From Cryobacterium sp. (GTDB lineage: Bacteria > Actinomycetota > Actinomycetes > Actinomycetales > Microbacteriaceae): DNA of 64,000 nt. Below are positions 38,008-47,772 of the stretch, piece by piece. Below the pieces are notes generated by a model. The model was given only the letters and a program-made list of their open reading frames with translations, was not told the origin of the DNA and ran no database searches. The stretch covers positions 17,919-81,918 of the forward strand of contig NZ_JAJAYI010000073.1 of assembly GCF_026786305.1 (NCBI RefSeq), read 5' to 3'. Every line of letters starts with the position of its first letter. The stretch's first letter is position 1. The position numbers and the translations under genes were made by a program.

Positions 38008-38070
38008 CGCTGGTCGAGCTTGTCGAGACCATGGCGCTCGACAGTGTGGTTTCGACGGGCTCAGCCGACG
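38008..38070. repeat. REP-like inverted repeat between manC and the BMP operon
   Basis: Two 24-base arms, 38008-38031 and 38047-38070, are imperfect inverted copies of a CTGGTCGAGCTTGTCGAGAC-like sequence around a 15-base loop. Sequences of the type GGTTTCGACAAGCTC are widespread extragenic repeats in Microbacteriaceae genomes as I recall them. It sits right behind the manC stop and may act as its terminator. Confidence 0.75.
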
Positions 38071-38077
38071 AGTCATC

Positions 38078-39199
38078 CTAGAGCACGTCGCTGGAACCGG
38101 AGAGCTTGAGCGCGTCGACGACCGCCTTCACCTTCTGGGCGTTCGCGCTCGTTGTCACCAGCAGAGCGTCGGGGGTGTCGATGACCACGATGTCTTCGAC
38201 GCCGATGAGGGCAATCATGCGGCCGGTGTGGCTGACGACGATGCCGCTCGACGAGTCGGCGAGCACCCGAGCGCCCTCGCCGAGGATGGCCAGGTTAGAT
38301 TTGCGACCGTTGGAGTGCAGCTTGGCGATCGAGGCGAAGTCGCCCACGTCGTCCCAGTCGAACTGGCCGGGAATCACGACGAGCTTGCCGGCCGCGGCCG
38401 CCGGTTCGGCGACCGAATAGTCGATGGCGATTTTCTTGAGGCGAGGCCAGACCTTATCGACCACGGCGCCGCGGGCCGGGGTGTCCCACGCTTCGGCCAG
38501 CTCCATCAGCCCGGCGTGCAGCTCGGGCTCGGCCGACGCAATTTCGGCCAGCAGACGGTCAGCACGTGCTATGAAGATGCCGGAGTTCCAGAGATAGTTG
38601 CCATCAGACAGGTACTCTTCGGCGATTTCCGGGCTGGGCTTCTCGACGAAGGAGTCGACAGCGAGGGCGGACGGGGCGCCATCCACCGCGAGCGCGGCAG
38701 CACTCTTGATGTAGCCGAAGCCGATCGCGGGCTCCGTCGGCTGAATACCGATGGTCACGATGTAGCCCGCGTCCGCAGCGGCGACGGCCTCGGTCACGGC
38801 CACGCGAAAAAGCGCATCACCCTTGATGACCTGGTCGGCAGGGAATGATCCGATGATGACGCCCGGCTCGCGCAGCTGCAGAATGGCAGCGGCCAGGCCG
38901 ATCGCAGCGGTCGAGTCGCGCGGTTCGCTCTCCAGAACAACATTCGGGTCGGCTAATTCGGGCAGCTGCTGCTCAACCGCTGCGCGATGGGCGCGCCCGG
39001 TGACGACCATGATGCGCTGCTCGGTCGACAGCGGAACCAGGCGATCCCAGGTGTCGCGCAGCAGGGTCTGGCCGGAGCCGGTGAGGTCGTGCAGAAATTT
39101 GGGGGCATCCGCTCGCGATAGCGGCCACAGCCGGGAACCGATTCCGCCGGCAGGAATCACGCTGTACAGGCGGTCGAGGGGCTCACTGGGCGTAATCAC
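38078..39199 (-). CDS. manC: Mannose-1-phosphate guanylyltransferase
   Basis: A 373-residue nucleotidyltransferase that makes GDP-mannose from mannose-1-phosphate and GTP. The pyrophosphorylase motif IPAGGIGSRLWPLSRADAPK is at 15-34, with FVEKPSPE and YLWNSGIFIA as sugar-phosphate motifs. It lacks the phosphomannose isomerase domain of bifunctional AlgA/ManC, which is normal for actinobacterial ManC. GDP-mannose would feed mannolipid and glycan synthesis, including the divergently encoded GT4 enzyme. Confidence 0.93.
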   Translation of the reverse strand: MITPSEPLDRLYSVIPAGGIGSRLWPLSRADAPKFLHDLTGSGQTLLRDTWDRLVPLSTEQRIMVVTGRAHRAAVEQQLPELADPNVVLESEPRDSTAAIGLAAAILQLREPGVIIGSFPADQVIKGDALFRVAVTEAVAAADAGYIVTIGIQPTEPAIGFGYIKSAAALAVDGAPSALAVDSFVEKPSPEIAEEYLSDGNYLWNSGIFIARADRLLAEIASAEPELHAGLMELAEAWDTPARGAVVDKVWPRLKKIAIDYSVAEPAAAAGKLVVIPGQFDWDDVGDFASIAKLHSNGRKSNLAILGEGARVLADSSSGIVVSHTGRMIALIGVEDIVVIDTPDALLVTTSANAQKVKAVVDALKLSGSSDVL

Positions 39200-39282
39200 A
39201 CGCCCAGACTACCGGGCAGCCCCGACACGACTGTTCATGCGCCCGTCACCCGGCGGCAATGCCGGGTGCCTAGCCTCCAATT

Positions 39283-40467
39283 ATGCGGATCGCAGTCATC
39301 AGCGAAAGTTTCCTCCCCACGGTCAGCGGGGTGACCACGAGCGTCTGCAAGGTGCTCGAGCATCTGGCAGCCAACGGACACGAGGCAATGGTCATCGCCC
39401 CCTCCGGCGCCCCGGCCGAATACGCCGGATTTGCCGTGCACACCGTCTCGGCCGTGAACTACCGCGAGTTTCCGGTGGGCATGCCCAGCCCGCAGGTTCA
39501 AAAACTTCTCGCCGACTTTCGCCCTGATGTGCTGCACGCCGCCTCGCCGTTTTTGCTCGGTGCGCAGGGCATCAGCGCGGCCAACCGGCTCGACATTCCC
39601 TCGGTCGCGATCTTTCAAACGGATGTCGCGGGCTACGCTCACCGAAATCACCTCGGCCCGGCCACCGCGCTGGCCTGGCGATTTGTGAAGTGGGTGCACG
39701 AGGGGGCCACTCGCACCCTGGTTCCGTCATCGTCGTCGATGGCCGCCCTGCTGCGCCTCGGCGTTCCCCGGCTGGCCCTGTGGACCCGCGGCGTCGACCT
39801 GACCGGTTTTCACCCGAACCTGAAAAACGATCCAGCGGTCAAAGCACTGCGGGAGCGAATTGCTCCACCGGCCCAAACCCCCAGAGCGCAGGGGGCCGTG
39901 CGCGATGTGATCGTCGGTTATGTCGGTCGCATGGCGCCGGAAAAGCAGGTGGAGCGACTGCGCGCGCTTCGCGGGCTGCCGGGCATCCGTTTGGCACTAG
40001 TCGGCGATGGGCCGAGCGTACCTTCTATACATCGAGCCCTCGAGGGCCTGCCGGTCACCTGGCTGGGCCGACTCTCGGGGCGCGAACTCGCCGTTGCGTA
40101 CGCGAGCTTTGACGTGTTTGTGCACGCTGGCACCGAGGAGACGTTCGGGCAGACCATTCAGGAGGCGCACGCCGCTGGGCTCCCAGTAGTGGCTCCGCAC
40201 GCAGGCGGTCCGATCGATCTCGTCGCGCACGGAGAGAATGGTTACCTGTTTCGGCCGGACGATGATCGCGATCTGCGACACTGGGTGTGCCAGCTCGCGC
40301 GTGACCCCGTGCTGCGCGCGCGCATGGGCGAAGCCGGCCGCCGCGCAGTGCTCGGACATTCCTGGTCGACGGTCTGCGCCGAGCTGGTTGACTACTACGA
40401 GCAGGCGATCGACGAGCGGCTCGCCGTGCGCGCCAACACACACGTACCCCCGTCGATGCAACGTTAG
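39283..40467 (+). CDS. GT4 family glycosyltransferase (MgtA/PimB-like mannosyltransferase)
   Basis: A 394-residue GT-B glycosyltransferase. The N-terminal SESFLPTVSGVTTSV is typical of actinobacterial alpha-mannosyltransferases of the PimB/MgtA type. The C-terminal domain has VGYVGRMAPEKQVE and the nucleotide-sugar motif EETFGQTIQEAHAAGLPVVA. Acceptor and linkage are not decidable, although its position next to manC points to GDP-mannose use. Its last codons and TAG stop are duplicated about 78 bp downstream. Confidence 0.9.
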   Translation: MRIAVISESFLPTVSGVTTSVCKVLEHLAANGHEAMVIAPSGAPAEYAGFAVHTVSAVNYREFPVGMPSPQVQKLLADFRPDVLHAASPFLLGAQGISAANRLDIPSVAIFQTDVAGYAHRNHLGPATALAWRFVKWVHEGATRTLVPSSSSMAALLRLGVPRLALWTRGVDLTGFHPNLKNDPAVKALRERIAPPAQTPRAQGAVRDVIVGYVGRMAPEKQVERLRALRGLPGIRLALVGDGPSVPSIHRALEGLPVTWLGRLSGRELAVAYASFDVFVHAGTEETFGQTIQEAHAAGLPVVAPHAGGPIDLVAHGENGYLFRPDDDRDLRHWVCQLARDPVLRARMGEAGRRAVLGHSWSTVCAELVDYYEQAIDERLAVRANTHVPPSMQR

Positions 40468-40570
40468 ATACCCACAACCGGCACGAGCGGCAGCACAATC
40501 GTCACGCCGCGCCTACACACAGGTACCCCCATCGATGCAACCTTAGGCAACCCTAACCGGCACGAGCAGG
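40436..40570. repeat. Direct repeat duplicating the 3' end of the GT4 gene
   Basis: Copy 1 (40436-40490) spans the last codons and stop of the glycosyltransferase gene. Copy 2 (40514-40570) lies in the spacer before sdhC. Both contain GTACCCCCRTCGATGCAAC and end in ACCGGCACGAGC, with about 55 bases each and few differences. The second copy keeps a TAG at the stop position. Confidence 0.9.
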
Positions 40571-40574
40571 CTGA

Positions 40575-40610
40575 GCGCTTGTAGAATAACAACATGCGCT
40601 TGTAGCGCAT
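40575..40610 (+). promoter_or_regulatory. Candidate promoter and operator region of the sdh operon
   Basis: The decamer GCGCTTGTAG occurs twice (40575-40584 and 40596-40605). The second copy is part of a perfect 6+6 palindrome ATGCGC-N5-GCGCAT at 40594-40610. TAGAAT at 40582-40587 resembles a -10 hexamer. The block lies 47 bp before the sdhC ATG. No good -35 hexamer is seen, so an activator or another sigma factor is possible. Confidence 0.45.
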
Positions 40611-40656
40611 TCCCGGTCTCTTTTCAGAGCCACTATTCAGCCAGGGAGGGTTGTTC

Positions 40657-41070
40657 ATGCCACAGACGGCAGGAACCCTAGATTCTCAGCAGAAGACGAC
40701 GTCACGTCGCCCCGCCGGCACCCTGTATCGGGGTAACACGGGCATGTGGTCGTGGGTCTTACACCGCATCACGGGTGTAGCGATCTTCTTCTTTCTGCTC
40801 GTTCATATTCTCGACACGGCACTCGTTCGGGTCAGCCCCGAAGCCTACAATGCGGTCATTTCGCAATACCAGACGCCGATCATGGGCCTCGGTGAGGTCG
40901 CACTCGTCGGCGCCATCGTGTTCCACGCCTTCAACGGACTCCGCATCATTTTGATCGACTTCTGGAACGCCAAATACCAGCGGGTACTGTTCTTCGTCGT
41001 CATCGGCCTCTGGGTCGTCACGATGCTGGGCTTCGCGCCGCGCCATCTCATCAACGTGTTCAACCACTAG
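40657..41070 (+). CDS. sdhC: Succinate dehydrogenase cytochrome b556 subunit
   Basis: A 137-residue membrane anchor with three helices. SWVLHRITGVAIFFFLLVH is the family signature containing residues near heme b and quinone, and VFHAFNGLR is the second helix motif. The ATG at 40657 is preceded by GGGAGGG at proper spacing; a TTG two codons earlier is less likely. It is the first gene of sdhCDAB, complex II of the respiratory chain and TCA cycle. Confidence 0.94.
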   Translation: MPQTAGTLDSQQKTTSRRPAGTLYRGNTGMWSWVLHRITGVAIFFFLLVHILDTALVRVSPEAYNAVISQYQTPIMGLGEVALVGAIVFHAFNGLRIILIDFWNAKYQRVLFFVVIGLWVVTMLGFAPRHLINVFNH

Positions 41071-41082
41071 GGGGCGACAGAT

Positions 41083-41535
41083 ATGACCTCAACAATCGAA
41101 GCTCCCCGCAGCCCGTCCACCCGCTCAACAAAAAAGAGCGGTGTCAACTGGGAAAAGTGGGGCTGGATCTACATGCGCGTGTCCGGCGTCGTGCTGGTCG
41201 TGCTCATCTTCGGACACCTGTTCGTCAACCTCATGATCGGTGAGGGCGTCAGCGCCCTGAACTTCGCGTTCGTCGCCGGCAAGCTGACCAACCCGTTCTG
41301 GATGACCTGGGACGTCATCATGCTGTGGCTCGCCCTGATTCACGGCGGCAACGGCATGCGCACCCTGGTCAATGACTACGCCACCTCGCGGATCAGCCGC
41401 GGCATCCTGAAGATCGCTATTTTGGTCAGCGTTGTCTCGTTGATCGTGCTCGGCACCCTCGTGGTGTTCACCTTCGATCCCTGCCCCGCCGGTGCGCCCG
41501 CCGACCTCGTGGCCTCGTTCTGTAAGTCCCTCTAG
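41083..41535 (+). CDS. sdhD: Succinate dehydrogenase hydrophobic membrane anchor subunit
   Basis: A 150-residue protein with three helices. The first region reads [20 protein letters not shown], with the conserved Arg-Ser/Val-Gly and a candidate heme-ligand His, and [18 protein letters not shown] is typical of actinobacterial SdhD. It follows sdhC after 12 bp and precedes sdhA by 17 bp. Confidence 0.93.
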   Translation: MTSTIEAPRSPSTRSTKKSGVNWEKWGWIYMRVSGVVLVVLIFGHLFVNLMIGEGVSALNFAFVAGKLTNPFWMTWDVIMLWLALIHGGNGMRTLVNDYATSRISRGILKIAILVSVVSLIVLGTLVVFTFDPCPAGAPADLVASFCKSL

Positions 41536-41552
41536 GAGCTGCACACACAAAA

Positions 41553-43361
41553 ATGATTTCCTCCACTACACCCACGGAGCCCACCGTCGTAGACGGCGTG
41601 CACTACCACCAGCACGACATCGTCATCGTGGGAGCGGGTGGAGCTGGCATGCGTGCCGCCATCGAAGCCGGCCCCCACGCCAGCACGGCGGTCATTTCCA
41701 AGCTCTACCCGACGCGTTCGCACACCGGTGCGGCACAGGGCGGGATGGCCGCGGCCCTCGCCAACGTTGAGGAAGACAACTGGGAATGGCACACCTTCGA
41801 CACGATCAAGGGTGGCGACTATTTGGTCGACCAGGACGCCGCCGAGATTCTCGCCAAGGAAGCCATCGACGCGGTCATTGACCTCGAGAACATGGGCCTG
41901 CCGTTCAACCGCACCCCCGAAGGCAAGATCGACCAGCGTCGCTTCGGCGGCCACACCCGCGACCACGGCAAGAGCCCGGTTCGTCGCGCCTGCTACGCCG
42001 CCGACCGCACCGGCCACATGATTCTGCAGACGCTGTACCAGAACTGCGTCAAGCACGGCATCAACTTCTTCAACGAGTACTACGTTCTCGACCTCGTCAT
42101 GACCAACGTCGACGGCGTCGACCAGCCGTCGGCCGTCGTTGCCCTCGACCTGTCGAGCGGCGAGCTGCACGTATTCCAGGGCAAGGCGTTCATCTTCGCC
42201 ACCGGCGGTTTCGGCAAGATCTACAAGACCACCTCGAACGCCCACACCCTCACCGGTGACGGCGTCGGCATCGTCTGGCGCAAGGGCCTGCCGCTGGAGG
42301 ACATGGAGTTCTTCCAGTTCCACCCGACCGGCCTGGCCGGGCTGGGCATCCTCTTGACCGAGGGAGCCCGCGGCGAGGGCGCCATTCTGCGAAACGCGAG
42401 CGGTGAGCGTTTCATGGAACGTTACGCTCCGACCATCAAGGATCTTGCCCCGCGCGACATCGTCTCGCGGTGCATGCTCAAGGAGGTCGCTGAGGGTCGT
42501 GGCGCCGGGCCCGACAAGGACTACCTCTACCTGGATTGCACCCACCTCGGCAAGGAACTGCTCGAGACCAAGCTTCCCGACATCACCGAGTTCGCCCGCA
42601 CCTACCTCGGCGTCGACCCGGTCACCGAGCCGGTGCCCGTCATGCCGACCGCGCACTACGCGATGGGCGGTATCCCGACCAACGTGAAGGCCGAAGTCTG
42701 GCGCAACAACGAGCAGGTCGTTCCCGGCCTCTACGCCGCCGGCGAGTGCGCCTGCGTCTCCGTGCACGGCTCCAACCGTCTCGGCACCAACTCGCTGCTC
42801 GATATCAACGTGTTCGGCAAGCGCGCCGGCAACAACGCGCTCGAGTACGTCAAGACGGCCGAGTTCGTTCCGCTGCCGGAAGATCCGGCCCGGGAGGTGC
42901 GCGAACTGCTGGAAGGCATCCGCTCGTCGACCGGAACCGAACGCATCGCCGTGCTGCGCAAGATTCTGCAGGAGGAGATGGACAAGAAGGCTCAGGTGTT
43001 CCGCACCGACGAGTCCCTCGCCGAGGTCACAGAGACCATCCACCTGCTGCGTCAGCGCTACAAGAACATCGGTGTACAAGACAAGGGCCGTCGGTTCAAC
43101 ACCGACCTGCTCGAGGCCGTTGAACTGGGCTTCTTGCTCGACCTCGCCGAGGTTGTTGTCTACTCGGCCCGCAACCGCCGGGAAAGCCGCGGCGGACACC
43201 AGCGCGAGGACTTCCTCGTGCGCGACGACGAGAACTATCTCAAGCACACAATGGCGTACCTGAAGGGTGACGCCATGTCAGCGGATGCCGCCGACCACAT
43301 CAAGCTCGACTGGAAACCGGTTGTCATCACCCGCTACCAGCCGATGGAGAGGAAGTACTAA
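41553..43361 (+). CDS. sdhA: Succinate dehydrogenase flavoprotein subunit
   Basis: A 602-residue flavoprotein. The FAD-binding motif [16 protein letters not shown] is near the N-terminus, and the histidine for covalent FAD attachment is in [16 protein letters not shown]. Active-site blocks include [19 protein letters not shown] and [21 protein letters not shown]. It oxidizes succinate to fumarate. Its TAA overlaps the ATG of sdhB (TAATG). Confidence 0.97.
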   Translation: MISSTTPTEPTVVDGVHYHQHDIVIVGAGGAGMRAAIEAGPHASTAVISKLYPTRSHTGAAQGGMAAALANVEEDNWEWHTFDTIKGGDYLVDQDAAEILAKEAIDAVIDLENMGLPFNRTPEGKIDQRRFGGHTRDHGKSPVRRACYAADRTGHMILQTLYQNCVKHGINFFNEYYVLDLVMTNVDGVDQPSAVVALDLSSGELHVFQGKAFIFATGGFGKIYKTTSNAHTLTGDGVGIVWRKGLPLEDMEFFQFHPTGLAGLGILLTEGARGEGAILRNASGERFMERYAPTIKDLAPRDIVSRCMLKEVAEGRGAGPDKDYLYLDCTHLGKELLETKLPDITEFARTYLGVDPVTEPVPVMPTAHYAMGGIPTNVKAEVWRNNEQVVPGLYAAGECACVSVHGSNRLGTNSLLDINVFGKRAGNNALEYVKTAEFVPLPEDPAREVRELLEGIRSSTGTERIAVLRKILQEEMDKKAQVFRTDESLAEVTETIHLLRQRYKNIGVQDKGRRFNTDLLEAVELGFLLDLAEVVVYSARNRRESRGGHQREDFLVRDDENYLKHTMAYLKGDAMSADAADHIKLDWKPVVITRYQPMERKY

Positions 43362-44122
43362 TGAGTACCGCCACGATCGATAACAAGCCCGTCGTTCCCG
43401 AAGAGATCAAGTCCTTCACGGTCACACTCATTGTTCGCCGTTTCAACCCTGAGGTCGACGACGAGCCGCACTGGCAGGACTTCGACGTGCAGCTCTACCC
43501 GACCGACCGTGTGCTCGACGCGCTACACAAGATCAAGTGGGAGCAGGACGGTTCCCTGACCTTCCGTCGCTCCTGCGCGCACGGCGTCTGCGGCTCGGAT
43601 GCCATGCGCATCAACGGCCGCAACCGCTTGGCCTGCAAGACGCTGATGAAGGACCTCGACGTCACGAAGCCCATCTACGTGGAAGCCATCAAGGGCTTGC
43701 CGCTGGAGAAGGACCTCATCGTGGACATGGAGCCGTTCTTCGACTCCTTCAAAGAGGTGCAGCCTTTTCTCGTTGCCAAGAGCAAGCCGGTTGACGGCAA
43801 GGAACGCCAGCAGACCGTTGCCCAGCGCGCCCGCTTCGACGACACGACAAAATGTATTCTCTGCGCCGCCTGCACCTCCAGCTGCCCGGTGTTCTGGACT
43901 GACGGCCAGTACTTCGGTCCGGCCGCGATCGTCAACGCGCACCGTTTCATCTTCGACTCCCGCGATGAGAATGCGGCCGTGCGCCTCGATATTCTCAACG
44001 ACCAGGAGGGCGTGTGGCGTTGCCGCACGACCTTCAACTGCACGGATGCCTGCCCCCGCGGCATCCAGGTGACCCAAGCCATCGCCGAGGTCAAGCAGGC
44101 CATCCTGCGTGGCAAAGCGTAA
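43361..44122 (+). CDS. sdhB: Succinate dehydrogenase iron-sulfur subunit
   Basis: A 253-residue iron-sulfur protein. The [2Fe-2S] ligands are in SCAHGVCGSDAM and RLAC (with Asp replacing the third Cys, as in E. coli SdhB). The [4Fe-4S] motif is CILCAACTSSCPV, and the [3Fe-4S] ligands are in NCTDACPRGIQ. It passes electrons from SdhA to quinone at SdhCD. Last gene of the operon, followed by a clear terminator. Confidence 0.97.
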   Translation: MSTATIDNKPVVPEEIKSFTVTLIVRRFNPEVDDEPHWQDFDVQLYPTDRVLDALHKIKWEQDGSLTFRRSCAHGVCGSDAMRINGRNRLACKTLMKDLDVTKPIYVEAIKGLPLEKDLIVDMEPFFDSFKEVQPFLVAKSKPVDGKERQQTVAQRARFDDTTKCILCAACTSSCPVFWTDGQYFGPAAIVNAHRFIFDSRDENAAVRLDILNDQEGVWRCRTTFNCTDACPRGIQVTQAIAEVKQAILRGKA

Positions 44123-44144
44123 CCGCGTTATCGTCTGAAAAATA

Positions 44145-44172
44145 CCCTCGTCACTTCGACGGGGGTTTTTTT
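44145..44172 (+). terminator. Rho-independent terminator of sdhCDAB
   Basis: A stem of eight base pairs (CCCTCGTC against GACGGGGG, one wobble) with loop ACTTC is followed by seven T residues at 44166-44172. It starts 23 bp after the sdhB stop codon. Confidence 0.93.
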
Positions 44173-44224
44173 CGCGCTGTTCGGCTGACGACACGTGGGC
44201 TGGTACGGCGGTTAAACTAACACC

Positions 44225-45295
44225 GTGAAAGAGCTTCAGGCGCGCATCCAGGCATGGCGACCCGTGCGGGTCTTCGCCCACTTCACAACGGTGGGCGGCA
44301 GCATCCTCGCCGGTGGAATGTCGTATCAAGCCATCTTCGCCATCTTCGCGGCCGTCTGGGTGGGGTTCTCCATCGCTGGCCTGTTTCTCACCGCGAACCA
44401 GGGACTCCTCAATGCTCTCTACGCGATCATCAACCAGTCGATTCCGGGTCTGATCGCCAGCAAGGGCATCGTCGACCCGGAGGTGCTCGCCACAGCGGGT
44501 ATCCTCACCTGGACCGGCGCCATCGCCCTCGCCGGGCTGCTCCTGACCGCTCTGGGTTGGCTCTCGACGACGGCGCAAGCCGTGCGCACTGTCTTTGGCA
44601 TGCCCCCACAAACCACGTTCTTCATCTGGGTCAAACTGCGTGAGCTCGGCCTCGGGCTGCTGTTCGGCCTGGCCCTGGTCGTGTCGGCGCTCGTCTCCCT
44701 CGCCAGCACGGCGCTCCTGGGTGCCCTGTTCGGCCTCTTTCAGATTCCACAGGATTCGATCTTCTACGAGGCCTCCGCCCGCGGCATCGGCCTCGCAGTC
44801 GTGCTCGTCATCGATACGCTCACTCTCGCCGGTCTGTTCCGGGTCTTGTCGCGGGTGCGCATTCCGGTGCGACGTCTATTTGCTGGGGCACTGCTTGGCG
44901 GTATCGCCCTCGGAATAGTGAAGGTTCTCGGCGGCGCGCTGCTCGGCGGCGCCAGCCGCAACCCGCTGCTGGCAACCTTCGCCGTGATCATCGGACTGCT
45001 GATCTGGTTCAACCTCGTGAGCACTGTCACCCTCATCGCCGCGTCCTGGATCGCGGTCGGCATGGCCGACGCGGGTATTCCACCACACACCCTCAGCGCC
45101 GACGAGACTGCAGAAAGCCAACAGAAGCGCATGCACGACGCGCTTCGCCTGACCGCGCAGGCCGAGCTCACTGCAGCCAGGGCAGACCTCGATGCATCAC
45201 CCTGGTATGCCCGGTGGCCCGCCGGGCGACGGTTGAAGGCGGCCGAGGCTCAGGTGGCCGAGTATGCCAGGGCCGATGCGGCACACGTGCGCTAA
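44225..45295 (+). CDS. YihY/BrkB family membrane protein
   Basis: A 356-residue inner-membrane protein with about six helices. Family blocks are AGGMSYQAIFAIFAAVWVGF, then MPPQTTFFIWVKLRELGLGL and PVRRLFAGALLGGIALGIVK. The C-terminal tail of about 70 residues is cytoplasmic, charged and likely helical. It was once annotated as ribonuclease BN, which is not supported; the function is unknown. It starts with GTG, just after the sdh terminator, and precedes xthA by 13 bp. Confidence 0.88.
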   Translation: MKELQARIQAWRPVRVFAHFTTVGGSILAGGMSYQAIFAIFAAVWVGFSIAGLFLTANQGLLNALYAIINQSIPGLIASKGIVDPEVLATAGILTWTGAIALAGLLLTALGWLSTTAQAVRTVFGMPPQTTFFIWVKLRELGLGLLFGLALVVSALVSLASTALLGALFGLFQIPQDSIFYEASARGIGLAVVLVIDTLTLAGLFRVLSRVRIPVRRLFAGALLGGIALGIVKVLGGALLGGASRNPLLATFAVIIGLLIWFNLVSTVTLIAASWIAVGMADAGIPPHTLSADETAESQQKRMHDALRLTAQAELTAARADLDASPWYARWPAGRRLKAAEAQVAEYARADAAHVR

Positions 45296-45308
45296 CTAGA
45301 CTTGACCC

Positions 45309-46166
45309 ATGTCGTCTCCCAAACCCCTTCGTATTGCCAGCATCAACACGAACGGGGTCCGAGCCGCATACCGCAAGGGAATGGGCGACTGGCTGAACGC
45401 CCGCGACATCGACATTCTGGCGATTCAGGAGGTGCGTGCATCCACGGAAGATCTGGAGGGGCTCCTTGGGCCGGACTGGAACATTCTGCACGATGCGGCC
45501 ACAGCCAAAGGCCGGGCCGGAGTCGCCCTGGCCAGCCGGTCGTCGGCATCCATTCACCGCGTCACACTCGGCGCCGACGAGTTCGACAGCGCCGGCCGCT
45601 GGCTCGAGGCCGACTACGAGGTGAACGGCAAGATCATCAGCGTCGTGAGCACCTATGTGCACTCCGGCGAGACCGACACTCCCAAGCAGGTCGAAAAATA
45701 CAAGTTTCTCGACGCCATGATCGCCCGGCTGCCCGAGCTGACCGAGTCCAGCCCGCTCGCGCTCGTTCTCGGCGACCTGAACGTGGGGCATCGCACACTC
45801 GATATCAAGAACTGGCGCGGCAACAAGAAGCACGCCGGTTTTCTGCCGCAGGAGCGCGAGTATTTTGACCGCATCCTCGGAGCGGAAGGCGACCCGGGCT
45901 ACAACGCGGGTGCCGGACTCGGGTGGGTCGACGTCGGACGAAAATGGGCCGGCGAGGTCGAGGGCCCGTACACCTGGTGGTCCCAGCGCGGCCAGGCGTT
46001 CGACACCGACACCGGGTGGCGGCTTGACTACCATTTGGCCAGCCCGCAGCTGGCGGCATCCGTTCTGCATTATGCGGTCGATCGGGCCGCGGCGTACGAC
46101 CAGCGCTGGAGCGACCACTCCCCTGTCGTCGTGGACTACGACCTGTCGGGAGACGACAACTCATGA
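45309..46166 (+). CDS. xthA: Exodeoxyribonuclease III
   Basis: A 285-residue endonuclease/exonuclease/phosphatase-fold enzyme for base-excision repair (AP endonuclease and 3' exonuclease). Catalytic motifs are [11 protein letters not shown], the metal-binding Glu in AIQEVRA, GDLNVGH, and WRLDYHLAS followed by the terminal SDHSPVVVD. The ATG at 45309 gives a short leader before the first strand. Its stop overlaps trpS (ATGA). Confidence 0.93.
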   Translation: MSSPKPLRIASINTNGVRAAYRKGMGDWLNARDIDILAIQEVRASTEDLEGLLGPDWNILHDAATAKGRAGVALASRSSASIHRVTLGADEFDSAGRWLEADYEVNGKIISVVSTYVHSGETDTPKQVEKYKFLDAMIARLPELTESSPLALVLGDLNVGHRTLDIKNWRGNKKHAGFLPQEREYFDRILGAEGDPGYNAGAGLGWVDVGRKWAGEVEGPYTWWSQRGQAFDTDTGWRLDYHLASPQLAASVLHYAVDRAAAYDQRWSDHSPVVVDYDLSGDDNS

Positions 46167-47167
46167 CCAAACCACGCCTCTATTCGGGCATGCAGCCCTC
46201 AGCCGAGTCCCTGCAGATCGGTAATTACATTGGTGCGCTGCTGAACTGGAAGTCGTTGCAGCAGACGCACGACGCGTTCTTCTCCATCGTCGATCTGCAC
46301 GCGATCACCGTCGCCCAAGAACCGGCGAAGCTGCGCGAGAACACGCGCGGCACGGCAGCGCAGTACATCGCGGCCGGGATCGATCCGTCGGTGTCGACCC
46401 TGTACGTGCAGTCGCATGTCGCCGCGCACGCACAGCTGGCCTGGGTGCTCAACACCATCACCGGTTTCGGTGAGGCGAGCCGTATGACGCAGTTCAAAGA
46501 CAAGTCCGTGCGGCACGGCGCCGACGCGACCACCGTGGGTCTGTTCGCCTACCCAACCCTCATGGCCGCCGATATTCTTCTGTACCAGAGCGAGGTCGTG
46601 CCGGTCGGCGAGGACCAGCGCCAGCACGTTGAACTCACTCGCGACCTCGCGCTGCGCTTCAACTCGCGGTTCGGCGACACCTTCACGATTCCCGAGGTCG
46701 CGATCGTCAAAGAGACCGCGAAGATCTACGATCTACAGAATCCGCTGTCGAAGATGAGCAAGTCGGCCGAGTCGCACGCCGGGGTCATCTGGCTTCTCGA
46801 TGAGCCCGGAGTCACCAAGAAGAAGATCATGCGGGCGGTGACGGATGCCGATGGCGGCGTGGTCTTTGACCGCGAGAACAAGCCGGGGGTGGCCAACCTG
46901 CTCACGATCTACTCCGTTCTCGCGTCGCGCTCGATCGAGTCGCTCGAAAACGAGTACGCGGGGCGCGGCTACGGTGACCTGAAGAAGGGCCTCGTCGAGG
47001 TCGTGCTGGGAACGTTTGATCCGATCCGTGCGCGCGTCGCCGAACTGCTCGGTGACCCGGCCGAGCTGGATCGTCTGCTGGCCTCGAACGCGGCCCGCGC
47101 CGACGCGGTGGCAAACGAGACTCTGGCCACCGTCTACGACCGGGCCGGCTTCCTGCCGCGCCGCTGA
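46163..47167 (+). CDS. trpS: Tryptophanyl-tRNA synthetase
   Basis: A 334-residue class I synthetase, normal size for bacterial TrpRS. The HIGH-like motif reads SLQIGNY, with Gln in the first position where many relatives have His and Bacillus enzymes have Thr. The KMSKS motif is intact ([10 protein letters not shown]). [17 protein letters not shown] is the conserved central block. Coupled by overlaps to xthA upstream and the GNAT gene downstream. Confidence 0.96.
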   Translation: MTKPRLYSGMQPSAESLQIGNYIGALLNWKSLQQTHDAFFSIVDLHAITVAQEPAKLRENTRGTAAQYIAAGIDPSVSTLYVQSHVAAHAQLAWVLNTITGFGEASRMTQFKDKSVRHGADATTVGLFAYPTLMAADILLYQSEVVPVGEDQRQHVELTRDLALRFNSRFGDTFTIPEVAIVKETAKIYDLQNPLSKMSKSAESHAGVIWLLDEPGVTKKKIMRAVTDADGGVVFDRENKPGVANLLTIYSVLASRSIESLENEYAGRGYGDLKKGLVEVVLGTFDPIRARVAELLGDPAELDRLLASNAARADAVANETLATVYDRAGFLPRR

Positions 47168-47772
47168 TGCGTGCCTTCGCGCTCGCCTCCCCGGTGGTTC
47201 TGCTCAATCAGCCCGCAGCCAGCGACACGGACCGGATCCTTGAGTACTGCCAGGATCCGATCTTTGAGCGCTATTTGACCGTTCCGTGGCCTTACGATCG
47301 CAAACACGCCGAGGGTTTCCTCGACGAGTTTGTTCCCGACGGGTGGATGACGGATCGGGAATACACCTGGGCGGTGCGGGAACCGGGTGGATCGGAGCTT
47401 TTGGGCGTGATTGGGCTACGGCTGGCCGGGGAATCCGCCACGGCGAAAGCATCCGTGCACCGGGTGGGGTCAATCGGATTCTGGCTGGGCGCCCCCCACC
47501 GTGGCCGCGGGCTCATTCCCGAGGCCCAGCGGCTGGTCGCCGATTGGGCGTTCTCCACCGGGACCATCGATGTTCTCCACTGGGAATGCCTCCTCGGCAA
47601 TGTCGCGTCGGCTCGAGCGGCGTGGAAGTCGGGCTTTCGATATGCCGGGGTATCACAATCCGTCGCCGCGTATCGGGACGGAAGCTATCCGGAGTCCTGG
47701 CAGGGCCACCTGGCCGCCGGAGACGACCGCAACCCCCAGCCCTGCTGGCCGGCCGCGGCGCTCGCCCGGTGA
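47167..47772 (+). CDS. GNAT family N-acetyltransferase (RimJ/RimL-like)
   Basis: A 201-residue acetyltransferase of the RimJ/RimL type. IGFWLGAPHRGRGLIPEAQRL is the acetyl-CoA motif, followed by HWECLLGNVASARAAWKSGF, the typical N-S-...-GF block. Its ATG overlaps the trpS stop (TGATG). The substrate could be a protein N-terminus, an amino acid or a small molecule. Confidence 0.88.
   Translation: MRAFALASPVVLLNQPAASDTDRILEYCQDPIFERYLTVPWPYDRKHAEGFLDEFVPDGWMTDREYTWAVREPGGSELLGVIGLRLAGESATAKASVHRVGSIGFWLGAPHRGRGLIPEAQRLVADWAFSTGTIDVLHWECLLGNVASARAAWKSGFRYAGVSQSVAAYRDGSYPESWQGHLAAGDDRNPQPCWPAAALAR

Noticed and set aside
41532-43247. Open frame of 571 codons antisense to sdhA
   Set aside because: The sense strand encodes an unmistakable SdhA; the antisense frame only reflects codon bias.
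43361-44122. Possible defect in the SdhB [2Fe-2S] site because Asp replaces one Cys
   Set aside because: E. coli SdhB has the same Asp at this place, so the site is normal.
46163-47167. Possible loss of function in TrpRS because the HIGH-like motif starts with Gln
   Set aside because: That position is Thr in Bacillus TrpRS and varies in the family, while the second half of the motif and KMSKS are intact.
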